DNA from: Pseudooceanicola lipolyticus
Lineage (GTDB): Bacteria > Pseudomonadota > Alphaproteobacteria > Rhodobacterales > Rhodobacteraceae
NCBI RefSeq assembly: GCF_002786325.1
Contig: NZ_PGTB01000010.1
Location: 1-64,000, forward strand
Direction: 5' to 3'
DNA: 64,000 nucleotides
In this document: positions 52,676-62,065 of the stretch, piece by piece
How the letters are laid out: every line of letters begins with the position of its first letter
Numbering within the stretch: position 1 is the first letter of the stretch
Notes under the pieces: model-generated
The model's input: the letters and a program-made list of their open reading frames with translations, nothing else
Told to the model about the DNA's origin: nothing
Database searches by the model: none
Position numbers and translations under genes: made by a program

Positions 52676-53452
52676 ATGCGCTGGCTTGTTCCCCTCTTCC
52701 TGCTCTGGCCGTTGTCCGCGGCGGCGGATTGCGTCGTGCTGCTGCACGGGCTGTTGCGCACCGATGCGTCCTTTGCGGTGATGGAACAGGTGCTGACCGC
52801 GCGCGGCTATACCGTGGTCAATGCCGATTATCCTTCAACCGACAAGCCGATCCCGGACCTGGCCCGCACCACCCTGCCGCCCGCCATCGCCGCCTGCGGC
52901 GATCAACAGGTGCATTTCGTGTCGCATTCCCTGGGCGGCATCCTGATCCGCTATTGGCTGCAATCGCACCGGCCGGCAAAGCTGGGCCGCACCGTGATGC
53001 TGGGCCCGCCCAATCACGGCAGCGAGGTGGTGGACGAGTTGGGCGACTGGGAGGTGTTCGGCCTGATCGCCGGCCCGGCGGGCCTGCAACTGGGCACCGG
53101 ACCCGACAGCTGGCCGAACCGCCTGCCGCCGGTGGACTTTCCCCTGGGGGTCATCGCCGGCACGCAAACGCTGAACCCGGTGTTGTCCGCGCTGATCCCC
53201 GGCCCGGATGACGGCAAGGTGTCGGTCGCCTCGACCCGGGTGCAGGGGATGGCGGCGCATCTGACCCTGCCGGTCACCCATACCTTCATGATGAACAATC
53301 CGCGGGTGATTGTCGAAACACTGCAATTCCTCGAATTCGGCCGGTTCGACCCCGAACTCTCGTGGTCCGAGGCGGTGCTGGCACTGGTTCAGGATGCCTG
53401 CCTGGGCCTGCAGGACTGCGCCGACGCGCCGCTGGGGGATGCCAGCGAATGA
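52676..53452 (+). CDS. Secreted lipase-like alpha/beta hydrolase
   Basis: 258-residue hydrolase with a short signal peptide ([17 protein letters not shown]). The oxyanion-hole strand [15 protein letters not shown] and the nucleophile elbow [15 protein letters not shown] are typical of triacylglycerol-lipase-type proteins. Candidate acid and His residues lie later (e.g. LPVTHTFMM). The C-terminus contains three Cys that could form disulfides. Its stop overlaps the PhnM-like start (ATGA), an unusual partner. Confidence 0.86.
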   Translation: MRWLVPLFLLWPLSAAADCVVLLHGLLRTDASFAVMEQVLTARGYTVVNADYPSTDKPIPDLARTTLPPAIAACGDQQVHFVSHSLGGILIRYWLQSHRPAKLGRTVMLGPPNHGSEVVDELGDWEVFGLIAGPAGLQLGTGPDSWPNRLPPVDFPLGVIAGTQTLNPVLSALIPGPDDGKVSVASTRVQGMAAHLTLPVTHTFMMNNPRVIVETLQFLEFGRFDPELSWSEAVLALVQDACLGLQDCADAPLGDASE

Positions 53453-54600
53453 GCGTGTTGAACGTCGATTTCGAGGGCGGCGAAGTGCTGCGCCCCGGTG
53501 CCGGGCTGGAAGTCGGGTGCCTGTCCATCGCCGCAGGACGCATCCGCGCCGAACCGGTCGGGCGGCGCGTGGACGTATCGGGGTTCCTGGTGCTGCCCGG
53601 TGTGGTCGATGCGCATGGCGACGGTTTCGAACGCCACGTCGCCCCCCGGCGCGGCGCGATGCCGGATATCGGCGAGGGTATTGCATCGGCCGAGGCCGAG
53701 CTGGCGGCGAACGGCATCACCACCGGGGTGATGGCGCAGTTCTACAGCTGGGAGGGCGGGCTGCGCGGCCCGGACTTTGCCGCGCAGGTGCTGCCGGCGA
53801 TCACCGCCGAACGCGACGTGCTGGTGACCGATTTGATCCCGCAGTTGCGGTTCGAAACCCATATGCTGGACCATTTCGCGGCACTGCCCGGCCTGCTGGC
53901 CGAGTGGGGCGTAAGCTATGTGGTGTTCAACGACCACCTGCCGCATGACCGGCTGGCCCAAGGGCGGCGGCCCAAGGCGCTGACCGGGCAGGCGCTGAAG
54001 GCCGGGCGCAACCCGGAGAAACAGTTCGAGCTGTTGCTGGATCTACATGCCAACGGCCCCAAGGTTCCCGCAGCGCTGGACCGCCTGGCGCAGGTGCTGG
54101 CGGCGCAGGGCGTGCGCATGGGAAGCCATGACGAACACAGCGCGCAGGACCGCGCCGAATGGCGCGCGCGCGGCGTGCATATTTCCGAGTTTCCGGAAAC
54201 CGAGGCGGCTGCCCGCGCGGCGCGCGAGGGCGGCGATCCGGTGATCCTGGGCGCGCCCAATGTGTCGCGCGGCGGGTCGCACAAGGGCAATGTCAGCGCC
54301 GCCGAACTGGTGCGCCTGGGCCTGTGCGACGCGCTGGCCTCGGACTATCACTATCCCTCGCTGCGCCGCGCCGCGCTCAGGCTGTGGCGCGATGGGATTT
54401 GCGATTTCGCCACCGCCTGGGGGTTGGTCTCCGACGGCCCAGCGCGGTTGTTGGGGCTGGACGACCGGGGCAGGCTGGCGCCGGGAAAGCGGGCGGATAT
54501 CGTGCTGCTGGACAAGGCAACGCTGCGTGTCGCCGCGACGCTCTGCGCCGGGCGGGTCAGCTATCTGAACGGTGCCCTGGCGGCGCGGTTCCTGGCCTAG
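53449..54600 (+). CDS. phnM: PhnM-like amidohydrolase (ribose 1-methylphosphonate 5-triphosphate diphosphatase)
   Basis: 383-residue amidohydrolase of the PhnM family. Metal-binding motifs include [15 protein letters not shown] near residue 50 and [14 protein letters not shown] near 225; [12 protein letters not shown] and the C-terminal [20 protein letters not shown] fit too. In C-P lyase pathways it removes pyrophosphate from the phosphonate ribosyl triphosphate. No other phn gene is in the window, so it works with a distant phn cluster or has another substrate. Its TAG stop shares the CTAG palindrome with the purK stop. Confidence 0.85.
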   Translation: MSVLNVDFEGGEVLRPGAGLEVGCLSIAAGRIRAEPVGRRVDVSGFLVLPGVVDAHGDGFERHVAPRRGAMPDIGEGIASAEAELAANGITTGVMAQFYSWEGGLRGPDFAAQVLPAITAERDVLVTDLIPQLRFETHMLDHFAALPGLLAEWGVSYVVFNDHLPHDRLAQGRRPKALTGQALKAGRNPEKQFELLLDLHANGPKVPAALDRLAQVLAAQGVRMGSHDEHSAQDRAEWRARGVHISEFPETEAAARAAREGGDPVILGAPNVSRGGSHKGNVSAAELVRLGLCDALASDYHYPSLRRAALRLWRDGICDFATAWGLVSDGPARLLGLDDRGRLAPGKRADIVLLDKATLRVAATLCAGRVSYLNGALAARFLA

Positions 54601-55679
54601 CTTCCGCCCGCCGGGCCGGTGATCCGGTTGACATGGCCCATCTTGCGCCCCGGCTTGACCTCGGCCTTGCCATAGAGGTGCAACGCCGTTCCCGGTTCCC
54701 TGGCCAGGTCCTGCGCGGTTTCCACCGCATCGCCGATCAGGTTTTCCATCACCACATCCAGGTGGCGCCGGCCATCGCCCAGCGGCCAGCCGGTGATGGC
54801 GCGGATATGCTGTTCGAACTGGTCGACGGTACAGCCATTCTGGGTCCAGTGGCCCGAATTATGCACCCGTGGCGCGATCTCGTTCACCACCAGCCCCTCG
54901 CCGGTGACAAACAGTTCCACGCCCAGCACCCCGACATAATCCAGGGCGTTCAGGATCTGACCGGCGAGCAATACCGCATCGGCGCGCTGCGCCCCGCTCA
55001 ACCGGGCCGGAACCGTGGTGGTGTGCAGGATGCCGTCGCGGTGCACGTTCTCGCCGGGATCAAAACAGGCGACCTCGCCGTTCAGCCCCCGCGCGGCGAT
55101 CACCGAGACCTCGCGCTGGAAATCGACGAAACCTTCCAGGATCGACGGGGCGCCGAACATCTCGCTAAAGGCGCGTTTGGCCTCGCCGGGATCGCGCAGG
55201 CGGACCTGGCCCTTGCCGTCATAGCCGAAGCGGCGTGATTTCAGGATCGACGGGGTGCCGATGGTCTTCAGCGCGGCCTCCAGGCTGTCCAGGCTGTCGA
55301 TATCGGCGAAGGGCGCAGTTTTCAGGCCCAAGGCCTGCAGAAAGGTCTTTTCGGTCAGCCGGTCCTGACTGACCCGCAGCGCCTCGCGCCCGGGATGAAT
55401 CGGCCGGTCTTCCTCCAGGATATCCAGCGCCTCGGTCGGGATGTTCTCGAATTCGTAGGTGATCACATCGACCGAGCGGGCAAAGCGGCGCAGCGCTTGT
55501 TCATCGGTGTAATCGGCCGAGGTGACCTGCGCCGCCACCTGGGCCGCGGGCGGGTTGGCGCCGGGTTCGTAGATATGGCTGGAAAAGCCCAGCCGCGCCG
55601 CCGCGACCGACAGCATGCGGCCCAATTGGCCGCCGCCGAGAATGCCGATGGTGGCGCCCGGGGCCAGCGGTTCAGTCAT
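54597..55679 (-). CDS. purK: N5-carboxyaminoimidazole ribonucleotide synthase
   Basis: 360-residue ATP-grasp enzyme that converts AIR, ATP and bicarbonate to N5-CAIR in purine synthesis. The N-terminus [19 protein letters not shown], the ATP-grasp [13 protein letters not shown] and [17 protein letters not shown] are diagnostic. It overlaps the purE end by 8 bp, so the two steps are translated together. It converges with the PhnM-like gene, and the stops overlap. Confidence 0.96.
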   Translation of the reverse strand: MTEPLAPGATIGILGGGQLGRMLSVAAARLGFSSHIYEPGANPPAAQVAAQVTSADYTDEQALRRFARSVDVITYEFENIPTEALDILEEDRPIHPGREALRVSQDRLTEKTFLQALGLKTAPFADIDSLDSLEAALKTIGTPSILKSRRFGYDGKGQVRLRDPGEAKRAFSEMFGAPSILEGFVDFQREVSVIAARGLNGEVACFDPGENVHRDGILHTTTVPARLSGAQRADAVLLAGQILNALDYVGVLGVELFVTGEGLVVNEIAPRVHNSGHWTQNGCTVDQFEQHIRAITGWPLGDGRRHLDVVMENLIGDAVETAQDLAREPGTALHLYGKAEVKPGRKMGHVNRITGPAGGS

Positions 55680-56160
55680 CTTGCGGCTCCTCCGGGATCG
55701 AGGCGGACAGCGCCGCGCGCCACGCGTCCAGCCGTTGCGCCAGCGCCGGATCCTGCAGGGCCAGGATGCCGGCGGCCATCAGCCCGGCATTGGCCGCCCC
55801 TGCCGACCCGATTGCCATGGTCGCTACCGGAAAGCCGCGCGGCATCTGCACGATGGAATAAAGCGAATCGACCCCGCTCAGCGCGCGGGTTTGCACCGGC
55901 ACGCCGATCACCGGCAGGCGCGTCTTGGACGCCATCATGCCCGGCAGATGCGCCGCGCCGCCGGCCCCGGCGATAATCACCTTCAACCCGCGCGACACCG
56001 CGCTTTTGCCGTAATCCCACAGCCGGTCCGGCGTGCGGTGCGCCGAGACGATCCGCGCCTCGTACCCCACCCCCAGATCGTCCAGCATCAATGCGGCCTC
56101 TTTCATCGTGGACCAGTCCGACTGGCTTCCCATGATGATGCCGACGTGTGTTTCCTGCAT
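55672..56160 (-). CDS. purE: N5-CAIR mutase
   Basis: 162-residue class I PurE that converts N5-CAIR to CAIR. The signature [20 protein letters not shown], with [15 protein letters not shown] and [20 protein letters not shown], is complete. I start at ATG 56160 (MQETHVG), the usual family start. The 28-residue leader from 56244 is not conserved. It forms a purE-purK operon. Confidence 0.96.
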   Translation of the reverse strand: MQETHVGIIMGSQSDWSTMKEAALMLDDLGVGYEARIVSAHRTPDRLWDYGKSAVSRGLKVIIAGAGGAAHLPGMMASKTRLPVIGVPVQTRALSGVDSLYSIVQMPRGFPVATMAIGSAGAANAGLMAAGILALQDPALAQRLDAWRAALSASIPEEPQDD

Positions 56161-56261
56161 TGCCTGTCCCCGCCTGTCCGGCCCTGCCGCCGAAGAACGG
56201 GCACTATAGCCAAACCGGCACGGCAGGCAATGTAACTTTGCCACCGGTGCAAATTGCCGCG

Positions 56262-56486
56262 TCAGGCGATGATATCGGGGGTCAGGCGGTCCTCGATCAG
56301 GGCGATCAGATCCTTTAGCCTCAGTTTCTGCTTTTTCAGCCTCTGAATGGTCAGCTGGTCGCCGGTGCCCTTTTCCACCAGGGCCGCAATCGCTTCGTCC
56401 AGGTCGCGGTGCTGGCGGCGAAACACTTCAAGCTCGACGCGCAGAACATCGTCTGTTTTCATCGAAATATCGGCGGGTGCATTCAT
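56262..56486 (-). CDS. DUF465 (YdcH-like) small coiled-coil protein
   Basis: 74-residue acidic/basic helical protein: [20 protein letters not shown] then [20 protein letters not shown], the DUF465 pattern. I use ATG 56486 (MNAPADIS); ATG 56462 would also give a normal DUF465 protein. No function can be assigned. It is divergent from the hsp20 gene and about 100 bp upstream of purE. Confidence 0.84.
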   Translation of the reverse strand: MNAPADISMKTDDVLRVELEVFRRQHRDLDEAIAALVEKGTGDQLTIQRLKKQKLRLKDLIALIEDRLTPDIIA

Positions 56487-56553
56487 TCTGGCGACTCGGC
56501 AGGCAGGCTGGGCAGGGTCCCAGATTACAATCAGATCATGTTTTCGCCTAGAC

Positions 56554-56583
56554 CTTGTGGATCTCGTAAAACCTTCCCATATT
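56554..56583 (+). promoter_or_regulatory. Probable heat-shock sigma (RpoH) promoter of hsp20
   Basis: CTTG at 56554-56557 and CCCATATT at 56576-56583, with an 18-bp spacer, resemble the alphaproteobacterial RpoH promoter (CTTG and CCCATNT-like boxes). It lies about 70 bp before the hsp20 GTG. Inferred from sequence only. Confidence 0.5.
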
Positions 56584-56651
56584 CCTGTTGCGCGGTTGCC
56601 GAAAACGGGGCCGTGCACACGTGTCGCTTTCATGCAAAAGGACCGCAAGAC

Positions 56652-57065
56652 GTGTCGAAACTTACCTTGGGCTCATACCCCCACCTGTTGGGGTTCGAGC
56701 AGTTGGAACGCCTTCTTGAGCGCACCGCGAAATCGGGCAACGAAGGTTATCCACCGTTCAACATCGAACAGACCTCGGATCACTCCTACCGGATCACGCT
56801 TGCCGTGGCGGGCTTCTCCGAAGCCAACCTCGCGATCACCGTCGAGGACCGCCAGCTGGTGATCCGCGGACGCCAGCAGGACGACAGCGAAGGCCGAATC
56901 TATCTGCACCGCGGCATTGCCGCGCGTCAGTTTCAACGGACCTTTGTGCTGGCTGAAGGCGTTGAGGTAGGTGAGGCGGTAATCGAAAACGGTTTGCTGC
57001 ATGTCGATCTGACCCGTGCCGTTCCCGAAGCCGTCGTGAAAACGATCAGTATCAGAAAGGGCTGA
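56652..57065 (+). CDS. Small heat-shock protein Hsp20
   Basis: 137-residue alpha-crystallin-domain chaperone (IbpA-like) that holds unfolding proteins. The core runs from SDHSYRITLAVAGFSEANLA to the conserved VIENGLLHVDLTRAVPEAVV. I choose GTG 56652, with AAAGGACC upstream, giving the normal family length; longer frames extend into non-coding sequence. It is followed at 3 bp by a DUF1150 gene, a typical alphaproteobacterial pair. Confidence 0.92.
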   Translation: MSKLTLGSYPHLLGFEQLERLLERTAKSGNEGYPPFNIEQTSDHSYRITLAVAGFSEANLAITVEDRQLVIRGRQQDDSEGRIYLHRGIAARQFQRTFVLAEGVEVGEAVIENGLLHVDLTRAVPEAVVKTISIRKG

Positions 57066-57068
57066 GCG

Positions 57069-57293
57069 ATGAACACGCCTTTTGAAGTTGAAGAAGCGGC
57101 CCAGCGGATTGTCTATGTCAAACCTGTCGATGTGGCCGACCTTCCCAAGCAGGTCCGCGACGAGGCCGGCGATCTGCAACACCTCTATGCCGTGCATGAT
57201 GCCGACGGCCAGCAGCTGGCACTGGTGGCCGATCGCAAGCTGGCCTTTATCCTGGCCCGCCAGCATGACCTTGCGCCGGTAAGCGTGCACTGA
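57069..57293 (+). CDS. DUF1150 family protein
   Basis: 74-residue protein with IVYVKPVDVADLPKQVRDEA and LYAVHDADGQQLALVADRKL, recognisable as DUF1150. It is co-transcribed with hsp20 (3-bp gap). No function is established; the pairing suggests a stress-linked role. Confidence 0.88.
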   Translation: MNTPFEVEEAAQRIVYVKPVDVADLPKQVRDEAGDLQHLYAVHDADGQQLALVADRKLAFILARQHDLAPVSVH

Positions 57294-57329
57294 CGGGCCG
57301 CGCGCCTGCACCGCCCGAAAGGTCCGCTT

Positions 57330-58214
57330 ATGCGCCGTTTCCGCTTTGACTGGGTCGATGCCTTTACCGGCCGGGCCTTCGGTGGAAACGGCTGCGCGGT
57401 GGTCCATGACGGCGCGGGCCTGGATGATGCCACCTGCATGGGATTCGTGCGCGAAACCTCTCTGGTGGAATGCACGTTTACCGGGCCCTCCCAGGTCGCC
57501 GATGTCCGGGTGCGCTATTTCCTGGCCAGCCGCGAAATACCCTTTGCCGGTCATCCGACCATTGCCACCGTCGCGGCCCTGCGCGCACGCGGCCTGGTCA
57601 GCGGCGACAGCCTGACGCTGGAAACCGGGGCAGGGGTGGTGCCGATCACCTTGGACGGCGATCTGGTCGAGATGACCCAGGTCGCGCCCGAATTCGGGGT
57701 CGAGGTTGACCCGGCGCTTGCCGCCCGCGCCGTGGGCCTTGCCCCGGAAGAGGTGGTTGGCATACCGCAGCTGGTGTCGACCGGGCTGCCATTCGTCATC
57801 ACCGTGTTGCGCGACCACGCCGCCCTGCGCGCCGCGCGGCTGAATTTGGGGGCGCTGAACGATCTGGCCGACCTGACCGGCGGCGGCAGCAACATGGCCG
57901 AACCCTTCCTGGTCACATTGCAGGGCGCCACGCCGGCGGGCGACACCTTTTCGCGCCTGCTGCTGGCGCCGCCCAGCCCGCCGGAGGATCCCTTCACCGG
58001 CTCGGCCACCGGGGCAATGGCGGCCTATCTCTGGGCCAAGGGGCTGATGCCGAAAGACAGCTTTGTTGCCGAACAGGGCCATTGGCTGGACCGGCCCGGC
58101 CAGGCCCGCGTCACCCGGGTGGGCCCGGCGCAGGCGATGACCGGCATCCGCGTCGCCGGTCCGGGCTATGTGCTGATGAGCGGCGAAGTCATGCTGCCCG
58201 ATGCGGCGGGCTGA
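57330..58214 (+). CDS. PhzF-family epimerase/isomerase
   Basis: 294-residue protein with the two-domain PhzF/diaminopimelate-epimerase-like fold: FDWVDAFTGRAFGGNGCAVV at the N-terminus, YFLASREIPFAGHPTIATVA, and DPFTGSATGAMAAYL in the second half. The catalytic Glu is probably in VRETSLVECTF. AAAGGTCCGCTT precedes the ATG. Its end overlaps the GT10-like gene by 14 bp. The reaction is unknown. Confidence 0.87.
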   Translation: MRRFRFDWVDAFTGRAFGGNGCAVVHDGAGLDDATCMGFVRETSLVECTFTGPSQVADVRVRYFLASREIPFAGHPTIATVAALRARGLVSGDSLTLETGAGVVPITLDGDLVEMTQVAPEFGVEVDPALAARAVGLAPEEVVGIPQLVSTGLPFVITVLRDHAALRAARLNLGALNDLADLTGGGSNMAEPFLVTLQGATPAGDTFSRLLLAPPSPPEDPFTGSATGAMAAYLWAKGLMPKDSFVAEQGHWLDRPGQARVTRVGPAQAMTGIRVAGPGYVLMSGEVMLPDAAG

Positions 58215-59082
58215 ACGGGCAGTGTCCGATCCCGCCATCGCCATCCTGCCCTATGGCCACCGCCAGGGCCGTGCCCTGGCCGACATTCCGTTGTCCGATC
58301 TCAACTGGCCGCTGGGCCGCCCCGAACGTCTGGGCCAGGGGCGCCTGCGCGATATGGGGCCGGCGGATCACTTGATTGTCTATCCCAAAACCACTTCGCA
58401 TATTGATTTGCGGCGCGGGATCCGGGCACAGGTGTCGATCATGGTGGTCGAACCGGCAATCATCCATGCCCGCCATCTGCGCCTGTTGCGGCTGACCCAT
58501 CGGCGCTTCTTTCGGGTGCTGAGCTTCAACCGCGCGCTGCTTTCCCGCATCCCCAATGGGCTGTTCCTGCCCTACGGCACCACCTGGGTGCCGGACTGGC
58601 GCGAACGGGTGACGGACAAGTCCGCGATGTGTTCGCTGATCGCCTCGGCCAAGCGCGACAGCGCCGGCCACCAGCTGCGCCACCGCATCGTCGACCATAT
58701 CCGCGCCACCGGGCGGGACGTGGCGGTGATGGGCGGCGGCTATGCCCCGTTCGAGCGCAAGGCCGACGGGCTGGCGCCCTACCGCTATTCCGTGGTGATC
58801 GAGAATGTGCGCGAGCCGGATTATTTCAGCGAGAAGCTGATCGACGCGCTGCTCTGCCTGACCGTGCCGATCTACTGGGGCTGCCCCAATATCCATGACT
58901 ATTTCGACACGGCCGGCATGGTGATTTGCCAGAACGCCGACGAGATCGAAGCCGCACTCGCGACGATGTCGGAGTTGGACTATGCCGCCCGACTGCCGGC
59001 CCTGAAGGCCGCGCGCCCGGTGGCGGACAGCTTCACCGATCTGGAACGCCGCGCGGCCGAGACGTTGTGCGACAGCTTGTAG
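58201..59082 (+). CDS. GT10-like (fucosyltransferase-type) glycosyltransferase
   Basis: 293-residue protein. The C-terminal half carries the alpha-1,3-fucosyltransferase-type donor-binding region: YSVVIENVREPDYFSEKLID then TVPIYWGCPNI and DYF. The N-terminal half is poorly conserved and has no membrane anchor. The start is uncertain: ATG 58201 overlaps phzF, and GTG 58222 (VSDPAIA) lies just after it. No other glycan genes adjoin it, so its acceptor is unclear. It may act with the polysaccharide locus upstream. Confidence 0.78.
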   Translation: MRRAERAVSDPAIAILPYGHRQGRALADIPLSDLNWPLGRPERLGQGRLRDMGPADHLIVYPKTTSHIDLRRGIRAQVSIMVVEPAIIHARHLRLLRLTHRRFFRVLSFNRALLSRIPNGLFLPYGTTWVPDWRERVTDKSAMCSLIASAKRDSAGHQLRHRIVDHIRATGRDVAVMGGGYAPFERKADGLAPYRYSVVIENVREPDYFSEKLIDALLCLTVPIYWGCPNIHDYFDTAGMVICQNADEIEAALATMSELDYAARLPALKAARPVADSFTDLERRAAETLCDSL

Positions 59083-59111
59083 ACGCTGTCCCGTGATGCG
59101 GCCACCGCACC

Positions 59112-59152
59112 AAAAAAGGCCCCCAGCGCAGATATGCGTGGGGGCCTTTTTT
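59112..59152. terminator. Bidirectional terminator hairpin
   Basis: AAAAAAGGCCCCC (59112-59124) pairs with GGGGGCCTTTTTT (59140-59152), with an inner GCGCA/TGCG stem. A tracts and T tracts on both sides suit termination of both the GT10-like gene and the initiator tRNA gene. Confidence 0.85.
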
Positions 59153-59154
59153 GT

Positions 59155-59231
<77 letters not shown>

Positions 59232-59336
59232 CCAGTGGGGTGTATCTAAATCGTCTGCGCGGGAAGCTCAAGGGCATCTGCGGGGGAAATTTACAAATTA
59301 TTTAGGTTTCCGTGGCGGGACCCTGGGAAATCGCGG

Positions 59337-60200
59337 TCAGGCGGTCGAGGCGGCCCAGTCCCAGTACATCTCGCGCACGCGGCGGGTGACCGGGCCGGGC
59401 TGGTAGCGGGTGTCGTCGAAGGCGGTGACCGGTGTGACCTTGTTCATGTTGCCGGACAGGAACACCTCGTCGGCGGTCTCGAAATCGGCAAAACTCAGCA
59501 CCGTCTGGTGCACCTTCACGCCATCGGCCTCCAGGTTGGCGATATGGCGGGCGCGGGTGATCCCGGCCAGGAAGGTGCCATTGGCCACCGGGGTGAACAC
59601 CTCGCCGTCGCGCACCATGAATACATTGGCAGTGGCGGTTTCGGCGACATTGCCCATCGCATCGGCCACCAGCGCATTGGAGAAGCCTTTCGACCGCGCC
59701 TCGGCCAGCATCCGGGCGTTGTTGGGATAAAGGCAGCCGGCCTTGGCATTGACCACCGCGTCTTCCAGCACCGGGCGTCGGAACCGGGTGCGGGTCAGGG
59801 TGACCGAGGCCGAGGGATCGGCCATCGGGATCTCTTCCAGGCAGATGGCAAAGCCGGTCTTGTCGGGCTGCGGCACGATGGCGGTGGCATCGCCGTCGAT
59901 GCCCCAATACATCGGCCGGATATACACCGCGCTGCCGGGCGCATAGGCGGCGAGCCCCTCCTTGACGATCTCGACCATATCCGCGGTCGTAACCGTGGGA
60001 GTCAGCATCAGCGCCTCGGCCGAGCGGTTGACGCGCGCGCAATGCAGGTCGAGATCGGGGGTCAGGCCGTCGACCAGGCGGGCACCGTCGAACACGCCCG
60101 ATCCCAGCCATGCACCGTGATCGGCGGCCCGCAGGATGGCGACGTCATCCGCATGCCAGGCGCCGTCGAAATAGGTGCGGATATTGGTTCCGGTTGCCAT
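59337..60200 (-). CDS. ilvE: Branched-chain amino acid aminotransferase (class IV)
   Basis: 287-residue fold-type-IV PLP aminotransferase interconverting branched-chain amino and keto acids. The PLP Lys lies in DAVVNAKAGCLYPNNA. GNVAETATANVFMVRDGEV and DEVFLSGNMNKVTPV fit the BCAT family. A D-amino-acid aminotransferase role is less likely but not excluded. It is preceded by a 110-bp gap containing a probable promoter for the RTX gene on the other strand. Confidence 0.87.
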   Translation of the reverse strand: MATGTNIRTYFDGAWHADDVAILRAADHGAWLGSGVFDGARLVDGLTPDLDLHCARVNRSAEALMLTPTVTTADMVEIVKEGLAAYAPGSAVYIRPMYWGIDGDATAIVPQPDKTGFAICLEEIPMADPSASVTLTRTRFRRPVLEDAVVNAKAGCLYPNNARMLAEARSKGFSNALVADAMGNVAETATANVFMVRDGEVFTPVANGTFLAGITRARHIANLEADGVKVHQTVLSFADFETADEVFLSGNMNKVTPVTAFDDTRYQPGPVTRRVREMYWDWAASTA

Positions 60201-60329
60201 TTTTGCCTCCTACTTGCGCGGCGCCAGTGATGCGGACCGGGCGGCGGGAGTCAAGGCGGTGGCGGGCGGGCGCCTCGAATCGGTCGGGTTGTGGTAGACT
60301 CCTGGCCGGGCTGCTGTTGTGGGGGCGGC

Positions 60330-62045
60330 ATGACCACGATCGATGCACGCGCGGCGCCGGGGCGAACCATCGGCGGAAAAACGGTTGGCGTGACGCTGAG
60401 CGACAGCGCCTTCATGGACCTCTTCAGCAATTTCTACACGGCGGTATCGGTACCCGCGGAAACCGACGAGACCCAGCTGACGCTGCAGGCCAATCTGTTC
60501 AACGGCAGCGCCAAGGCCACCTTTTACGGCAGCTTCCCGCCGCAGCCGGCCGATCCGCTGCTGATCTTCAACTGGCGGATCGAGGTCGGCGCGACGCCGG
60601 TCACGCGGGTGACCCTGTCGCTGCTCGATACCTTTACCGCGCCCGAACCGCTGGTTTTCGATGTGATTTTCGACACGCCGCAGCGGGCGGACTGGGTGGC
60701 GACCTTTTCCTCGCCCGCACTCTATGACGGCGCCACCCGGCTCTTGGGGTCGTCCTTTGACGACACGCTGGGCGGCGGCAACGGCGATGACGTGATCTTT
60801 GGCCGGGGCGGGAATGATGTGCTGGATGGCGGGCTGAACAATGACCGCCTGGTCGGCGGCGCCGGCAAGGACGATCTGGACGGCAGTTTTGGCGACGATA
60901 CCTTGCTGGGCGGCGGGGGCGCGGACAAGCTGGCCGGCGGCGATGGCGACGACACGCTGAAGGGCGGCGGCGGCAATGACAGCCTGGATGGCGGCGATGA
61001 TGACGACGTGCTGCTGGGGCAGGGCGGCAATGACACGCTGATTGGCGGCGCCGGCAGCGACCGGCTGGAAGGCGGCAAAGGCGATGACAGCCTGAGAAGC
61101 GGGTTGGCCGGCGGTTCGCCCACGGTGGGGGAAGACGTGCTGTTGGGCGGCAAGGGGGATGACCGGCTGATCATGGATATCCCGCTGAACAGCGGGCCGG
61201 GCGGCGGCGTCAAGGCGCGGCTGGCGCAGGCCGAGGCGACGGCGCCCAACACGCCCTATGCGGTGTCCACCGCCAATGGCGGCGCGGGCACCGACGTGCT
61301 GGAACTGGTCACGCCGGGTTTCCTGAACGCGGCGATGGTCTTCACCCAGGCCAAGCTGCGCGTGGTCTATTCCGGCAGCGGGACAGATGCCAACCTGTTC
61401 GAAATCGGCATGAAGGGGATCGAACGGGTCGAAGCCGCGATGTTCGCCCGCAATGAGTTCGGGGTCACCTTCGTGACCGAGCGCGACATGACCGTGGCGG
61501 CGAAATCCGGCAAGCTGATGCTGAGCCAGGAGGGCGGGCCGGTGACGGTGATGTCGACCGGGCTGTCGGGGGACTCGCCCAAGGTGCTGTTGCTGATCAC
61601 TGGTGATGGCGATGACAAGGTGACGCTGAACAAGGTGGCGCAGGAATCGACGCCGGTGGTGGCCACCGCCGGCGGCAAGGATGTGCTGGTCGGATCGAAA
61701 CGCGCCGAAATCCTCGATGGCGGCGACGGCAATGACATCGTGAAGGGCGGCGGCGGCAATGACGTGGTCAGCGACGGCCGCGGCACCGACCGGGTGACCG
61801 GCGGTGCGGGCTCGGATACCTTTGCTTTCGTCAAGGATGGCAAGACCGACACCGCCACCGATTTCCGCCCGGACCAGGGCGATCGCATCGCGCTGGAAGG
61901 GGTGACCGCCTTCAGCCAGATCAAGGCCAGCGACATGGCCAATGGCGGGGTTCTGATCACCGCCCAGGGCGAGGATCTGCGGCTGCTGGACCCGGACGGT
62001 CAATTCGCTGCGGCAGATGTCACCGCCGCGTGGTTCGGTTTCTAG
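60330..62045 (+). CDS. RTX calcium-binding secreted protein
   Basis: 571-residue acidic protein with no Sec signal. Residues about 150-270 hold a block of GGxGxDxLx nonapeptide repeats (e.g. GGGGNDSLDGG, GGAGKDDLDG). A second short block lies near 465-500, and a C-terminal AAADVTAAWFGF tail follows, consistent with type I secretion. The N-terminal 150 residues match nothing I recognise. No T1SS ATPase or adaptor gene lies nearby. I start at ATG 60330, preceded by GGGGGCGGC. Confidence 0.84.
   Translation: MTTIDARAAPGRTIGGKTVGVTLSDSAFMDLFSNFYTAVSVPAETDETQLTLQANLFNGSAKATFYGSFPPQPADPLLIFNWRIEVGATPVTRVTLSLLDTFTAPEPLVFDVIFDTPQRADWVATFSSPALYDGATRLLGSSFDDTLGGGNGDDVIFGRGGNDVLDGGLNNDRLVGGAGKDDLDGSFGDDTLLGGGGADKLAGGDGDDTLKGGGGNDSLDGGDDDDVLLGQGGNDTLIGGAGSDRLEGGKGDDSLRSGLAGGSPTVGEDVLLGGKGDDRLIMDIPLNSGPGGGVKARLAQAEATAPNTPYAVSTANGGAGTDVLELVTPGFLNAAMVFTQAKLRVVYSGSGTDANLFEIGMKGIERVEAAMFARNEFGVTFVTERDMTVAAKSGKLMLSQEGGPVTVMSTGLSGDSPKVLLLITGDGDDKVTLNKVAQESTPVVATAGGKDVLVGSKRAEILDGGDGNDIVKGGGGNDVVSDGRGTDRVTGGAGSDTFAFVKDGKTDTATDFRPDQGDRIALEGVTAFSQIKASDMANGGVLITAQGEDLRLLDPDGQFAAADVTAAWFGF
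60766..61110 (+). repeat. RTX nonapeptide-coding repeats
   Basis: Tandem GGxGxDxLx-coding units, seen at DNA level as repeated GGCGGCAATGAC-like segments. They bind calcium in the folded protein; not a CRISPR or satellite array. Confidence 0.85.
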
Positions 62046-62065
62046 CCGCTGCCAAGCCGCTGGAA

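Noticed and set aside
60766-61110. Possible CRISPR or satellite array
   Set aside because: The units are coding GGxGxDxLx calcium-binding repeats in frame with a single long protein; no constant repeat with unique spacers.
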